Assembly: GCF_012985465.1 (NCBI RefSeq)
Contig: NZ_JAAQWN010000001.1
Location: 806,001-870,000 of the forward strand
Reading direction: 5' to 3'
Origin: Pseudomonas sp. WS 5079
GTDB taxonomy: Bacteria > Pseudomonadota > Gammaproteobacteria > Pseudomonadales > Pseudomonadaceae
Length of the DNA: 64,000 bases
The notes beneath the pieces were generated by a model that saw nothing but the letters and a program-made list of their open reading frames with translations, had not been told where the DNA came from and ran no database searches. A program made the position numbers and the translations under genes. This document shows positions 1 to 9,487 of this stretch, in pieces; the stretch's first letter is position 1, and every line of letters starts with the position of its first letter.

Positions 1-788
1 CCACTCAGGTGGGCGCCGGCATCGCGGTGGTGGTAAGCCCGGAAATGCACCTGCTGTTCGACCACTTCGTGGCTCGATTGCAGTTCCCACACCGCATCCT
101 GGCCGCTGCTGCCCAGCCCGGATTGCGGCCGAAGGGGCAGTTCGATGTCGAATTGGTAGAGGCGTTGATCGTCGCAGAACTCGACCACATCGATGCCCAA
201 ACGCTCGTCGCTGGTGAAGCGGTACCAGATGCCGACCTCGGCCAGCAGGCGGGCAATAAAGGCCAGGTCGCTTTCGCCGTATTGCATGACCTGTTCGCGC
301 TTGGGGTAGTCGCGTTTCAGGCTGAACAGAAAGTCCTGACCTTCCAAGCCGTGGCGGTTACGCAAGATGCTTTCGACGATCTCCGGCACCGATTGGTGCT
401 GGTAGACGCGAAACTGCCGGCCACGACCGAGCAGGGCCAGGCGCGGCTGCAGGGTGATCGCATAGGTGGCCTGGTCATTGGAGCCGGACTGGCGTTTGAA
501 GCCGGTAACCACACCCTGCAGGGTGCGCAGCGGTTTGACCTCAGGAGCGCTGAACCCGGCGACCGGCAGCTTTTGCGGTGCGGCGTGCAGGCTGAAGCTG
601 GCGTCCTGGCCGAGCATACTTTCCGCAGCCAGGTCACGCTCGGTGCTGGTGAATTCCACGCAATAGGTGAAGGGTTGGCTCAGGTGTTCTTGACCTTCAA
701 AAGCCAGAACATCGAGCCTGGCCTCGACGTTGCGCACACTCAGGGTGTGCCGGCTGTGGTCGAAGAAGTTTTGCAATCCATTAAGCAT
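1..788 (-). CDS. tssI: VgrG/TssI spike protein of T6SS, N-terminal part (cut by window edge)
   Basis: The minus-strand frame opens at an ATG at 788 and stays open to base 1, about 262 codons, so only the N-terminal part is present. The translation (MLNGLQNFFDHSRHTL..., then RDYPKREQVMQYGES...LAEVGIWYRF) is typical of the gp27-like base of VgrG, the trimeric spike that caps the Hcp tube and carries effectors. A GGAGGTG ribosome site lies just upstream, inside the end of clpV, and the clpV stop is two bases before this start, so the two genes are co-translated. Any C-terminal effector extension or neighbouring effector/immunity genes would lie left of the window and cannot be judged. Confidence 0.92.
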   Translation of the reverse strand, partial: MLNGLQNFFDHSRHTLSVRNVEARLDVLAFEGQEHLSQPFTYCVEFTSTERDLAAESMLGQDASFSLHAAPQKLPVAGFSAPEVKPLRTLQGVVTGFKRQSGSNDQATYAITLQPRLALLGRGRQFRVYQHQSVPEIVESILRNRHGLEGQDFLFSLKRDYPKREQVMQYGESDLAFIARLLAEVGIWYRFTSDERLGIDVVEFCDDQRLYQFDIELPLRPQSGLGSSGQDAVWELQSSHEVVEQQVHFRAYHHRDAGAHLS

Positions 789-790
789 GC

Positions 791-3460
791 TCACACCTCC
801 AGGGCAACGGGCTGAGCCGTGTCTTGAACATCGATGAAATGCAGGCTGATACCGTCATCCTCGCTGTAGCCGAGGCGCACGCCGTGGGTGCGTTGCTGCG
901 CCGCGCGGCGCTCCAACAGCTGTTGACTGAGTACCGGCAGGATCTGCTCGTTGAGCAGGCTGTCGATATTGCGGGCGCCGGAATCGGGTAGCAGGCAGGC
1001 GGCAACCAGCGCGTCATTCAGAGCGTCGTCAATCTGGCACGCCAGGCCGTAATGGCGTTGCAGGCGCTTGGCGACCTGGGCCAACTTGATCGCCACGATG
1101 CGCTTGAGTGCGTCAGCTTGCAGCGGGCGATAGATCAGGGTCTGAAAGCGTGCCAGCAACGCGGGTTGGAAGTGCTCACGCAGGATGGGGCGCAGCAGTT
1201 CATGCAGCACGCTGTCCGGTGCGTCAGGTTGATCCTGTACACAGGTTTGCAGCAGGTCGCTGCCGAGGTTGGAGGTCATGAGAATGACGGTGTTGCGAAA
1301 GTCGATCTCTCGCCCTTCACCATCGCGCATGAAGCCGCGATCAAAGACCTGGTAGAACAAATTCAATACGTCGCGATGGGCCTTTTCCACCTCGTCGAGC
1401 AGCACGACGCTGTAGGGCCGTTGGCGCACGGCTTCGGTGAGCACACCACCCTGGCCGTAACCGACGTATCCGGGCGGTGAGCCTTTGAGTTGGCTGACGG
1501 TGTGGGCTTCCTGGTATTCGGAAAAGTTGAGGGTGATCAGTGATTTTTCGCCGCCGAACAGGCTGTCGGCCAGGGCCTGGGCGGTTTCGGTTTTGCCCAC
1601 GCCGCTGGTGCCGACCAGCAGGAACACGCCCAGCGGCGCCTTGTCATCGGTGAGGCCAGTTTTGGCCGCGCGCAAGCGCTGGGCCATGGCACTCAAGGCC
1701 GACGTCTGCCCGATGACACGCTCGCCCAATTGCTGCTCCAGCATCAGCAGGTTGGCCTGTTCGTCCTTGAGCAAGCTGCCCAGGGGCACCCCGGTCCAAT
1801 CGGCAATGACTTCCGCTACGCTACGCGCGTCGACATCCAGCGACAGAAGCGGCTGGTTGCCCTGGACATAGTTCAACTGCCGCTGCAACTGCGCGCAGGT
1901 CTCCCGCTGCAACGGTTGCGCTTGACGCGCATCGATCAGTTGCTGGGTCAGGTCAAGTTCTTGCCGATATTGCTGCTCCAGGTCGATGTATTGGCGTTGC
2001 AGCTCGGCGTGTTGGGCGGCAATCACCGCCAGGCGTTCATTGGCACCATGCCCGCCAAGGCGCTGATCCTGTTCCAGCGCCTGGCCCTCCAGCTCCAAGG
2101 CCACTTTCCGGGCACTCAGGCGGATCAACGCCTGCGGTTCGCAGTCCAGGCTCATGCGCACTCGGGCGCTGGCGGTGTCCAGTAGGTCGACCGCTTTATC
2201 GGGCAACTGGCGACCGGTGAGGTAGCGGCGCGACAGGCTGACCGCAGCCTGCACGGCCGCATCCTGAATGTGCACGCCATGATGAGTGGCGTAGCGCCCT
2301 TTGAGGCCACGCAACATCAGGCTGGCGTTGGCATCATCCGGCTCATCGACCTTGACCATCTGGAAGCGCCTTTCCAAGGCAGCATCGCGCTCGAAGTACT
2401 GTTTGTACTCGCTCCAGGTGGTCGCAGCGATGGTGCGCAACTCACCTCGGGCCAAGGCGGGCTTGAGCAGGTTGGCCGCGTCGGCGCCGCCAGCCTGGTT
2501 GCCGGCACCGATCAGGGTGTGGGCTTCGTCAATGAACAACAGCACCGGTTGTTCGGACTGTTGCACGGCGTCGATCACGTTTTTCAGCCGTTGTTCAAAC
2601 TCGCCTTTGACGCCTGCGCCAGCTTGCAATAAGCCAAGGTCAAGGGTGCGCACACTGACTGATTTGAGACTGTCGGGCACCATACCGTGGGCGATGCTCA
2701 ACGCCAGGCCTTCGACCAGTGCGGTCTTGCCGACACCGGGCTCGCCCACCAGAATCGGGTTGTTCTTGCGACGGCGGCTGAGGATGTCGATGACCTGGCG
2801 GATTTCGTCGTCACGGCCAAACACCGGGTCGATCTGCCCTTGCGCTGCCTTGGCAGTGAGGTCGTGGGTGAACCTGTCCAGCACCGCCTGCAACGCCTCC
2901 ACTTTTTTCGTTGCGCTGGGTGGGAGTATGGCGAGCTCACCTGAAGACGTTTCGGGATCGCTTGGCTCGACTGCCCCCTGCACTTCAGGGCGTTCCTCGG
3001 ACGATTGATCCAACAGCACCAAGAGGCGCTGCAACTGAGCCTCACTGAGGCTGAGCAGTGGCCATGCGGCTTCACACACCAACAAGCTGGGCGTTTCCAT
3101 CAACGCGCTCAGCAGGTGTACGGAACGCAAGCTGTCGTTGTTGTCGTCCAGCGAGGCCCGCAACCAGGCGTTTTTGATCAGTTGCTGCAATGGCTCCGAC
3201 AGTTGCGGCTTGCTCTGCACGCTGCGAGGTAGTTGATCAATGTGTTCAAGCAGCCCGTACCACAGCGTCTCCATATTCCATTCGTAACGACGCGCGATCA
3301 CGGTCAGGTCACCGTCTCCCTGCCCCAGCAACTTGAGCAGCCAGTGTTCAATGGTGATCTGTGCGTGCGCACGGTTTTGGCACAGCGAGGCCGCTGCACT
3401 CAATGCCTGGGCGCAGTAGGGGTTGAGGCGGCGAAGCAAGCGAGTGGAATTGGGTGCCAT
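791..3460 (-). CDS. clpV: ClpV/TssH, AAA+ ATPase that recycles the contracted T6SS sheath
   Basis: 889 residues when started at the ATG at 3460, which has AAGGA about eight bases upstream; the 21-codon upstream extension lacks a ribosome site and was not used. An N-terminal Clp domain (NPYCAQALSAAASLC) is followed by two AAA modules: Walker A GEPGVGKTALVEG near residue 240 and GTSGVGKTETAQ near 615, with Walker B LLFIDEAHTL and VLLDEVEKAH and a ClpB-type coiled coil between them. ClpV unfolds contracted TssB/TssC sheaths in the cytoplasm. Its length matches the family. It lies between hcp (155-base gap) and vgrG (two-base gap) in the T6SS operon. Confidence 0.95.
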   Translation of the reverse strand: MAPNSTRLLRRLNPYCAQALSAAASLCQNRAHAQITIEHWLLKLLGQGDGDLTVIARRYEWNMETLWYGLLEHIDQLPRSVQSKPQLSEPLQQLIKNAWLRASLDDNNDSLRSVHLLSALMETPSLLVCEAAWPLLSLSEAQLQRLLVLLDQSSEERPEVQGAVEPSDPETSSGELAILPPSATKKVEALQAVLDRFTHDLTAKAAQGQIDPVFGRDDEIRQVIDILSRRRKNNPILVGEPGVGKTALVEGLALSIAHGMVPDSLKSVSVRTLDLGLLQAGAGVKGEFEQRLKNVIDAVQQSEQPVLLFIDEAHTLIGAGNQAGGADAANLLKPALARGELRTIAATTWSEYKQYFERDAALERRFQMVKVDEPDDANASLMLRGLKGRYATHHGVHIQDAAVQAAVSLSRRYLTGRQLPDKAVDLLDTASARVRMSLDCEPQALIRLSARKVALELEGQALEQDQRLGGHGANERLAVIAAQHAELQRQYIDLEQQYRQELDLTQQLIDARQAQPLQRETCAQLQRQLNYVQGNQPLLSLDVDARSVAEVIADWTGVPLGSLLKDEQANLLMLEQQLGERVIGQTSALSAMAQRLRAAKTGLTDDKAPLGVFLLVGTSGVGKTETAQALADSLFGGEKSLITLNFSEYQEAHTVSQLKGSPPGYVGYGQGGVLTEAVRQRPYSVVLLDEVEKAHRDVLNLFYQVFDRGFMRDGEGREIDFRNTVILMTSNLGSDLLQTCVQDQPDAPDSVLHELLRPILREHFQPALLARFQTLIYRPLQADALKRIVAIKLAQVAKRLQRHYGLACQIDDALNDALVAACLLPDSGARNIDSLLNEQILPVLSQQLLERRAAQQRTHGVRLGYSEDDGISLHFIDVQDTAQPVALEV

Positions 3461-3615
3461 ACGGTTACATCCTTGTGCGGGGATCAGGGTGTGTCGTCGA
3501 TAAAACCAGCCGGGGTTGTGCAACTCGATGTGTTTGGCTGAACGCCCGCGAACGGACGCTCAACCCAGCACACCGGCAGCCAGCAGGCGAAAGCACGCCT
3601 GCGGCTCCGTGCTTA

Positions 3616-4107
3616 TCACGCGCTTTGGCGTTCGTTCCACGAATCGGAGTGGATGATGTTGCCGTCCTTGTAGGTCCAGGTGACCTTTTCGTAACGCAAC
3701 TCGACCTGCTCCAGGTGATTGTGCTTCTCTTTGGCTGGGTCTTTGACGTCGTGCATTTTCGGTGCGACTTTCACCACCTTGACGTTTTCCAGTTTGGTGA
3801 TGAAATACTCGACTTCTTCCCCGGCGTCGTCGATGCGATACCACTTGAACTCAGCACTCTTGAGGGTTTGCCCGGTGGTCACGGCCTTGTAAAGGTAAGG
3901 GCTGGACGAATCGATTTCCTTGGAAAACAGAAACGGGGTATGTACGCGCGTCCCGGTCAACTTGCCGGTGTTGTTGTCGGTGGGGATGTACAGGCTGTGG
4001 TCCTGGGCAACCACTTCGATGCTGCCTTCGCGCTTTTGCACGTCCACCGAACCTTTGATGCTTGCGCCGCCGTCGTCTTGCAGCCAGAGGTAAACGGGAA
4101 TTGCCAT
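3616..4107 (-). CDS. hcp: Hcp/TssD, T6SS inner tube protein
   Basis: 163 residues from the ATG at 4107, preceded by AAAGGAG; the longer open frame to 4191 would overlap the upstream gene and has no ribosome site. The start MAIPVYLWLQDDGG, the central TPFLFSKEIDSSSPYLYKA and the tail HSDSWNERQSA are an Hcp of the kind found in enterobacterial T6SS loci rather than the Hcp1, Hcp2 or Hcp3 types of P. aeruginosa (judged from memory of those proteins). Hcp hexamers stack into the tube propelled out of the cell. The gene lies between the OmpA-domain gene and clpV. Confidence 0.95.
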   Translation of the reverse strand: MAIPVYLWLQDDGGASIKGSVDVQKREGSIEVVAQDHSLYIPTDNNTGKLTGTRVHTPFLFSKEIDSSSPYLYKAVTTGQTLKSAEFKWYRIDDAGEEVEYFITKLENVKVVKVAPKMHDVKDPAKEKHNHLEQVELRYEKVTWTYKDGNIIHSDSWNERQSA

Positions 4108-4130
4108 GTGAAGCTCCTTTTCTTGGAAAT

Positions 4131-5849
4131 TTAACTGTCGCGGGATACGACAGGGGGTTGCCTGTCCGGCTCCGCGGTAGAGAGCACGCACGCCCCTGCC
4201 TCCGGTACCAGACGGATATCTACGCGGCGATTGGCTGCACGCCCCGCTTCGGTGTCGTTACTGGCGATCGGCTGGCTGGCGCCGAAGCCCTGCACCGCAA
4301 AACAGCTGTCGGGCATGCCGCCCATCTGCTGCATCCAGGCATGCACGGCGGCGGCACGGGCGTGAGATAGCCGAAGGTTGTTATGTGAGTCGCCGGTAGC
4401 GTCGGTATGCCCGGCGATCACGATCAGCCAGCCTGGCTGCGCCTTGATGCCGACCAGCGCATTGATCAGGACTTTGGTCGAATCCGGCTTGAGCTGGGCG
4501 CTGCCGGTAGCGAACAGCGACAGGCTGTCCAGCCGTACGGGGTTGGCAATTCGCGTGGGCGGTGTGGTCGACGGTGGCTCAACATGCGCGGCCAGCACTG
4601 CCAGCAGCGGGGCGCGCAGGCGTTCGCCGCGATACAGGCCCAGGCCGAATGCCAAGGGCACGCCGTGCCGGTAGTAAGCGTCCAGGCGCTGGGCATCCTG
4701 GCGAAGGACGGTCACCGCGTCTTCACGCCAAAGAAACCCGCGCTGCTCACGCTGAGTCGGCTGTGGAATGGCCGCATAACGCCGTAGATCGTCACTGACC
4801 TGACGCACCAACAAGGTGTTCTGCCACGCTGAGCTTGCGAGTGCGACTACACCTGCGACGGCGAATAACCACACTGCTGCAATGCTTGCGCGATGTACCG
4901 GGGAGCGCAGCGGACCGAGCGGGAACAGGCTGAGCAACGCGTCCGGGAACGGCAAGACCGCATCCGTCACCACCGGCCTGTTGTCAATCAGCGCCACTTT
5001 GCTGCGTAACCATTGCTGCCACAGGCTCCCTTTCACGGCATAAGGCAATGCCGGCACCAACTTGACTGCGCAGATAGTTGCCAAACCTGGAGAGCTGCGA
5101 GTGCCGAGGTGTGGCAGCACGGCGTCATGCAGCCAGGCCACAACGCTGTTCAGCTGCACACTCGCGTGCATCCGAGCCGCCTGTATGGACGAGCCAGTGA
5201 TTTGCTGCTGCCACTCATCCAAACTGACGCAGGCCCCCGCATCACGCACACGGGCCTCGGCCTGGCCGTTGTTCCAACTGAACCAAGGCTCCTCGCCCTG
5301 CAAGGTTTGCAGGTAGCTCACCAGCAACAGCGGCAGCGCAATGCCGCGCTTGCGTGCCAAGGCCACCTGGTGATTGAAGGCACGCACTTGACCGGCGAGT
5401 ACCGCGCCATCGCTATGGGCGCCGGGGTTGACGGTGAACATCACGCCAAGTTGCCCTCCCCAGCCTGGGCGCAAGGCCAGGACGCTATCGGTGACGACCG
5501 GCAGCTGCTTCAGGCTGGGCACGCGCACATAGCAACCTTGCTCGGTGACACGCAGGGCCAAATGCTCGGCTGGAACAATGCCGAATAGGCCCTCCAGGCC
5601 ATCACCGCAAACCAGCACGACGGGGTGACGGAACGACGCCGCAGGCAGGGCCATGTTATCGGCCAGGCGTACCGACCCGCGCTGCCGTTCGACACGGTGA
5701 CGCAGCGATACCCAGGCCCACGCAACACAACACACGGCTATCAACACGCCGAGGGCACGTACCCATATCGCGAGCGGAATGATGGCCAGCAAAGCCAGGA
5801 CCAGTGCCCCTGCCCACAGGTAAAGTATTCGATACAGGTTGAAGGTCAT
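4131..5849 (-). CDS. T6SS membrane protein with C-terminal OmpA peptidoglycan-binding domain (TagL-like)
   Basis: 572 residues from the ATG at 5849, seven bases after the tssL stop, with GAGGG upstream. Two membrane segments lie at residues about 8-50 (GALVLALLAIIPLAIWV, then GVLIAVCCVAWAW), followed by a cytoplasmic region of about 270 residues, a third membrane segment near 325 (AAVWLFAVAGVVALA) and an OmpA-like domain at about 445-555 with the conserved GHTDATGDSHNN and ANRRVDIRL. The layout predicts an inner-membrane protein that grips peptidoglycan, as TagL does for TssL/TssM. Its two-plus-one membrane topology recalls a TssM without the large periplasmic domain, but that relationship is only inferred. 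Confidence 0.82.
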   Translation of the reverse strand: MTFNLYRILYLWAGALVLALLAIIPLAIWVRALGVLIAVCCVAWAWVSLRHRVERQRGSVRLADNMALPAASFRHPVVLVCGDGLEGLFGIVPAEHLALRVTEQGCYVRVPSLKQLPVVTDSVLALRPGWGGQLGVMFTVNPGAHSDGAVLAGQVRAFNHQVALARKRGIALPLLLVSYLQTLQGEEPWFSWNNGQAEARVRDAGACVSLDEWQQQITGSSIQAARMHASVQLNSVVAWLHDAVLPHLGTRSSPGLATICAVKLVPALPYAVKGSLWQQWLRSKVALIDNRPVVTDAVLPFPDALLSLFPLGPLRSPVHRASIAAVWLFAVAGVVALASSAWQNTLLVRQVSDDLRRYAAIPQPTQREQRGFLWREDAVTVLRQDAQRLDAYYRHGVPLAFGLGLYRGERLRAPLLAVLAAHVEPPSTTPPTRIANPVRLDSLSLFATGSAQLKPDSTKVLINALVGIKAQPGWLIVIAGHTDATGDSHNNLRLSHARAAAVHAWMQQMGGMPDSCFAVQGFGASQPIASNDTEAGRAANRRVDIRLVPEAGACVLSTAEPDRQPPVVSRDS

Positions 5850-5856
5850 CTGGCCC

Positions 5857-6540
5857 TCACGCCTGATCAGGCAAGAGCGAGGCAATTGCGCCGCTCAATA
5901 GGTGATCCATTCCCCACCATGTGGCCGCAAGCAACATCCCCACGGCCACTACATGGACCAGAGGTGAGCGCAGCCAAGCCAGGCCTGCGATCAGCTCACT
6001 GCCGTTCGCCTGGGTTATCAGGCTTTGACTGACCCGAAGTGGAATGGTCCGTGCACTGAGGTCAACCAATAACTGCTCACGCTCGGGATCACTCAGATCA
6101 CGATAGCGCCCACGAAACCCCAACATCAGTACCCGTTGAAAGGCCGTCAGCACCTGCCGATCGGGCGCAGGCTCGCGCAAGACGTCGCGCATGTCCTCGT
6201 ACAGAAACTCGCCCGCCTGATGGCGATTAAAAAACTTGGTCTGCAACGGTTCGCTGGCCCAGGAGGCGTGCGCGTCACCTTCGGCGCAAGTGAGTACGGT
6301 TTCATCCAGCAACGCGCACTGAGCATGACTGATGTGGTCTATGCTGCGTTGGCTCAGACCCGCCAGTTTCAACTGCTGCCGAACGTGTTCAACCTGCTCA
6401 ACACAAAGTTGCGACAGGTCCTGGCTGCGCGGCACGGAGGCGCCTTGGCGCAACTCGACCACCAACAGGTAGGTGTCCTGCAACAGCGCATCGATATCCA
6501 CAGCCACTGCTGTGTGTTCTTTGGAAGCCGTCAGGTTCAT
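5857..6540 (-). CDS. tssL: TssL (DotU/IcmH family), T6SS inner-membrane complex subunit
   Basis: 227 residues. The body contains the DotU-type stretch HAQCALLDETVLTC and LQTKFFNRHQAGEFLYEDM, and one C-terminal membrane segment at about 190-210 (VVAVGMLLAATWWGM) leaving a short periplasmic tail, the known topology of TssL. It has no C-terminal OmpA domain; that domain is on the next gene instead. The start ATG overlaps the tssK stop as ATGA (6537-6540), so translation is coupled. TssL joins TssM and TssJ in the complex through which the tube passes. Confidence 0.93.
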   Translation of the reverse strand: MNLTASKEHTAVAVDIDALLQDTYLLVVELRQGASVPRSQDLSQLCVEQVEHVRQQLKLAGLSQRSIDHISHAQCALLDETVLTCAEGDAHASWASEPLQTKFFNRHQAGEFLYEDMRDVLREPAPDRQVLTAFQRVLMLGFRGRYRDLSDPEREQLLVDLSARTIPLRVSQSLITQANGSELIAGLAWLRSPLVHVVAVGMLLAATWWGMDHLLSGAIASLLPDQA

Positions 6541-7892
6541 GAGCGCAGCACCGCAAACAGTTCAAGTTTCACGTCGGCCAAGGTGCTTGGCACATAGAAA
6601 GCGCATACCCCTTCGTCCAGCACCGCCTGCCCCTTTGAATGATCAAGGTCCAGCGCGAAATACTGGTTTTCCAGACGCAATGGAATCGCCGCCGGTACAT
6701 GGCTGAGGGATTGCAGCGGAATACCGTCGAGCGCCGCGTTGACCAGGTAATTGACCTCGTCCGGCGTACCGATCTTGCACAGACGTGGGAACTGGTCCTG
6801 CAGCTGCGCCGCCGGTAGTCGGCAGCGCACCGACAGATAGAAATCAGCACCATCACGCTCGCGCAGCCGAGGGTCGTTCAACGTGACCTGCCAGCGATTG
6901 GCGCCATGCTCCTCCAGCTCCAAAGCAATGACCCGCGACGGCAGGCTGGCTTCAAGCAACAGGGAAATGGTGTGCATCAATGGTGGGAACACCGTCTCCA
7001 AAGACTCGTGCCGGTAAGCTGGAATCTTGTCGATATCGTGCTCCAATGAGAACGTCAGCAGACTGCCGGCCAGCTTTATCAACTGCTGATAGACCTGCTC
7101 GGGGTGCCGTGCGGGAAATGCCTGAAGATCCGCCAATACCGGCTGATAGGTATTCAAGGCATTGAGCAACCAGAACAGCGATACATCAGCCACAGCAAAG
7201 TCGGCCATGCGCTGGTTGCTTTCCCGGCGCATGCCCATAAGCCGTTGCCGCTTGGCCGATAGCTGCGTCAACAGGTTGTCCAACTGGTTCAACAACCCTG
7301 CATGGGCAGCGAAGCTCAATAGCGGCGGCACATAGGCAGGATCCAGGCTCCAGGCGCCCTGCCCATCACGCACCAGACGCGCGACCGGGCACGTCAGGTA
7401 ATCAGCGTTGTCGTCACTGTGCAGACGCAGGCTAAGCGCGTGCTCCAGCACACTGATCGACTGCACCTCGTCGGCATAAATGTCCTGCACCTCGCGCCAC
7501 GACTGGCGATAGCGCATCGGTCGATCAACTCTGCCGCCCTCAAACAAGCAGTTGTTGCCGTTGGCCTGCTCCAGCGGCAAGGCCAAATGCAACAACGCTT
7601 CCTGATCATCGTCAGCCAGTAACTGCGCCAGCTCCAAGGCAAGAGGCAGGCGGTCCACCTGCTCAGTGTCAATCCACGTACCATCCGGCATTCGCACGCG
7701 CAGTCGAGTCGCCTTGAGTTTGCCCAGTCGTAAAGCCTCCGGGTCAAACTCAACGGCCTGGACACCCCAAGGGTGCGCCAGGGTCAGTTGAGCGAGCCGC
7801 TCGTTAGTCCAAGCCTCCCAGCGCGCCTGCTGCTGGAATTGCTGCGGACACAGCAACGCCCCGGCGGCCCATAGAGGGCGATCGATCTTCAT
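6537..7892 (-). CDS. tssK: TssK, T6SS baseplate adaptor
   Basis: 451 residues, the usual TssK length. The N-terminus MKIDRPLWAAGALLCPQQFQQQ carries the family signature 'W..G..L.PQHFQQ'; the C-terminal half (FPRLCKIGTPDEVNYLVNAALDG, NQYFALDL) is also typical. TssK trimers link the baseplate wedges to the TssL/TssM membrane complex. GGGAA lies about nine bases upstream of the ATG at 7892. It follows tssC by 23 bases and overlaps tssL by four bases. Confidence 0.95.
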   Translation of the reverse strand: MKIDRPLWAAGALLCPQQFQQQARWEAWTNERLAQLTLAHPWGVQAVEFDPEALRLGKLKATRLRVRMPDGTWIDTEQVDRLPLALELAQLLADDDQEALLHLALPLEQANGNNCLFEGGRVDRPMRYRQSWREVQDIYADEVQSISVLEHALSLRLHSDDNADYLTCPVARLVRDGQGAWSLDPAYVPPLLSFAAHAGLLNQLDNLLTQLSAKRQRLMGMRRESNQRMADFAVADVSLFWLLNALNTYQPVLADLQAFPARHPEQVYQQLIKLAGSLLTFSLEHDIDKIPAYRHESLETVFPPLMHTISLLLEASLPSRVIALELEEHGANRWQVTLNDPRLRERDGADFYLSVRCRLPAAQLQDQFPRLCKIGTPDEVNYLVNAALDGIPLQSLSHVPAAIPLRLENQYFALDLDHSKGQAVLDEGVCAFYVPSTLADVKLELFAVLRS

Positions 7893-7915
7893 GGCATCGT
7901 TTCCCTACGACTGAA

Positions 7916-9454
7916 TCAGGCTTTGGCCTTGGGCATCTGCGAAACCAGTGACAGATTCACGTCCATGCCCTCGACTTGGAAGTGCGGCACGGCGTACAAC
8001 TTGATACGGAAGAAGCCGGGGTTATCCTCAATGTCTTCAACCGTCACCTTCGCATCCCGCAGCGGGTGCGAGGCTTGCAGGTCATCGCCCGGATCAGTCA
8101 TTTCAGTCACCAGACCGCCGATCCATTTGTTCAGCTCAAGTTCCAGCAGGCGACGATCCTTGGTGGTGCCGATGTTTTCGCGCTGGATTAGCTTCAGGTA
8201 GTGGGCTATGCGAGACAGCAGGAAGATGTAAGGCAGGCGCGCGTTGATGCGGCTGTTGGCGGTGGCGTCGGCCGTGTCGTACGACGCGGGCTTTTGCGCA
8301 GAATTAGCCGAGAAGAAGCACGCATAGTCGCGGTTCTTGTAGTACGAAAGTGGGATGAAACCGAGATTGGCAAATTCAAACTCGCGCGTTTCCGGGATCA
8401 TCACTTCGGAAGGGATCTTGACCTGATTGCCAGTGCCCAAGTCGTACAGGTGGATCGGCAACTCAGTGACGGCACCGCCCGATTGCGGCCCACGAATCTG
8501 CACGCACCAGCCGTTGGTGACGAAGCTCTTGACCATGTTGGCGGCAAAGGCAAACGACGCATTGGTCCACAGGTACTTGTCGTGATCTGGCCCTTTTACG
8601 CTTTCGATGTAATTGAAGCTGCGTACGGGAACGGTGTCGGGCCCATAGGGCAGCCGACCCAGAACGCGTGGCATGACCAAGCCGATATAGCGTGCATCAT
8701 CACTGTCACGCAATGCCTTCCACTTGATGTATTCGGCACGGTCAAAGTAATTTCCGATGTCTTTTATCGCGGCAACCTCTTCCATAGAATCTTTGCCAAA
8801 GAAGGCCGGGCCTACGGAACCCACAAACGGCATATGCGCAGCGGCGGCTACTTTTGAAATATTGCGCAACAAGGCAATGTCCTGAGGACTGCGGTCGAAT
8901 TCGTAGTTGGAGATGGCCGAGGCAATCGGCTCACCCCCCGGGGTATCGTATTCCTGAGTATAGGTATGCAGATACAAACCACTCTGGGCGATTTCCGGAG
9001 CATCCTCGAAATCCTGCACCAGGTGATCCTTGCTGATATCCAACAGTTCTATACGAACGTTCTGACGGAAGTCTGTCTGGTCGATCAGCGATTTCACGCC
9101 ACGCCACGTTGACTCAACGCGTTGAAAGTCAGGATGGTGCATGACCACGTCAAGTTGGCGACTGATCTGCATATCCAGCAAAGCGATGTGCTCGTCCAGC
9201 AGAATCTTGTCCAGCCGCTCGACTTTTTGTGTAGATTGCTTAATCAACTTTAAAAAGACATTCACGGCGGCCGTTACCCGCTCATCAGCCGAGACCTCAG
9301 ACAGCGCCTCAGAATTCTGGAAAACCTCGATACCTCCCAACTCAGTAACTGGGCTTAAGTTGATCTTGTTAAACAAGGTGGCATAAACACCATTGTTATG
9401 TTCAGACAATACTGTAGCACCGTGCGATTGCACGCTGGAATTTTCTGCAGGCAT
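7916..9454 (-). CDS. tssC: TssC (VipB), large sheath subunit of T6SS
   Basis: 512 residues. Typical TssC signatures include FQRVESTWRGVKSLIDQTDF, the central GSVGPAFFGKDSMEE, LPYGPDTVPVRSFNY and the C-terminal FRIKLYAVPHFQVEGMDVN. TssC pairs with TssB to build the contractile sheath around the Hcp tube in the cytoplasm. The ATG at 9454 is preceded by AAAGGAAG. It lies 33 bases after tssB, as in nearly all T6SS loci. Confidence 0.96.
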   Translation of the reverse strand: MPAENSSVQSHGATVLSEHNNGVYATLFNKINLSPVTELGGIEVFQNSEALSEVSADERVTAAVNVFLKLIKQSTQKVERLDKILLDEHIALLDMQISRQLDVVMHHPDFQRVESTWRGVKSLIDQTDFRQNVRIELLDISKDHLVQDFEDAPEIAQSGLYLHTYTQEYDTPGGEPIASAISNYEFDRSPQDIALLRNISKVAAAAHMPFVGSVGPAFFGKDSMEEVAAIKDIGNYFDRAEYIKWKALRDSDDARYIGLVMPRVLGRLPYGPDTVPVRSFNYIESVKGPDHDKYLWTNASFAFAANMVKSFVTNGWCVQIRGPQSGGAVTELPIHLYDLGTGNQVKIPSEVMIPETREFEFANLGFIPLSYYKNRDYACFFSANSAQKPASYDTADATANSRINARLPYIFLLSRIAHYLKLIQRENIGTTKDRRLLELELNKWIGGLVTEMTDPGDDLQASHPLRDAKVTVEDIEDNPGFFRIKLYAVPHFQVEGMDVNLSLVSQMPKAKA

Positions 9455-9487
9455 GATGGAACTTCCTTTTAAAACTACCGATATGAA

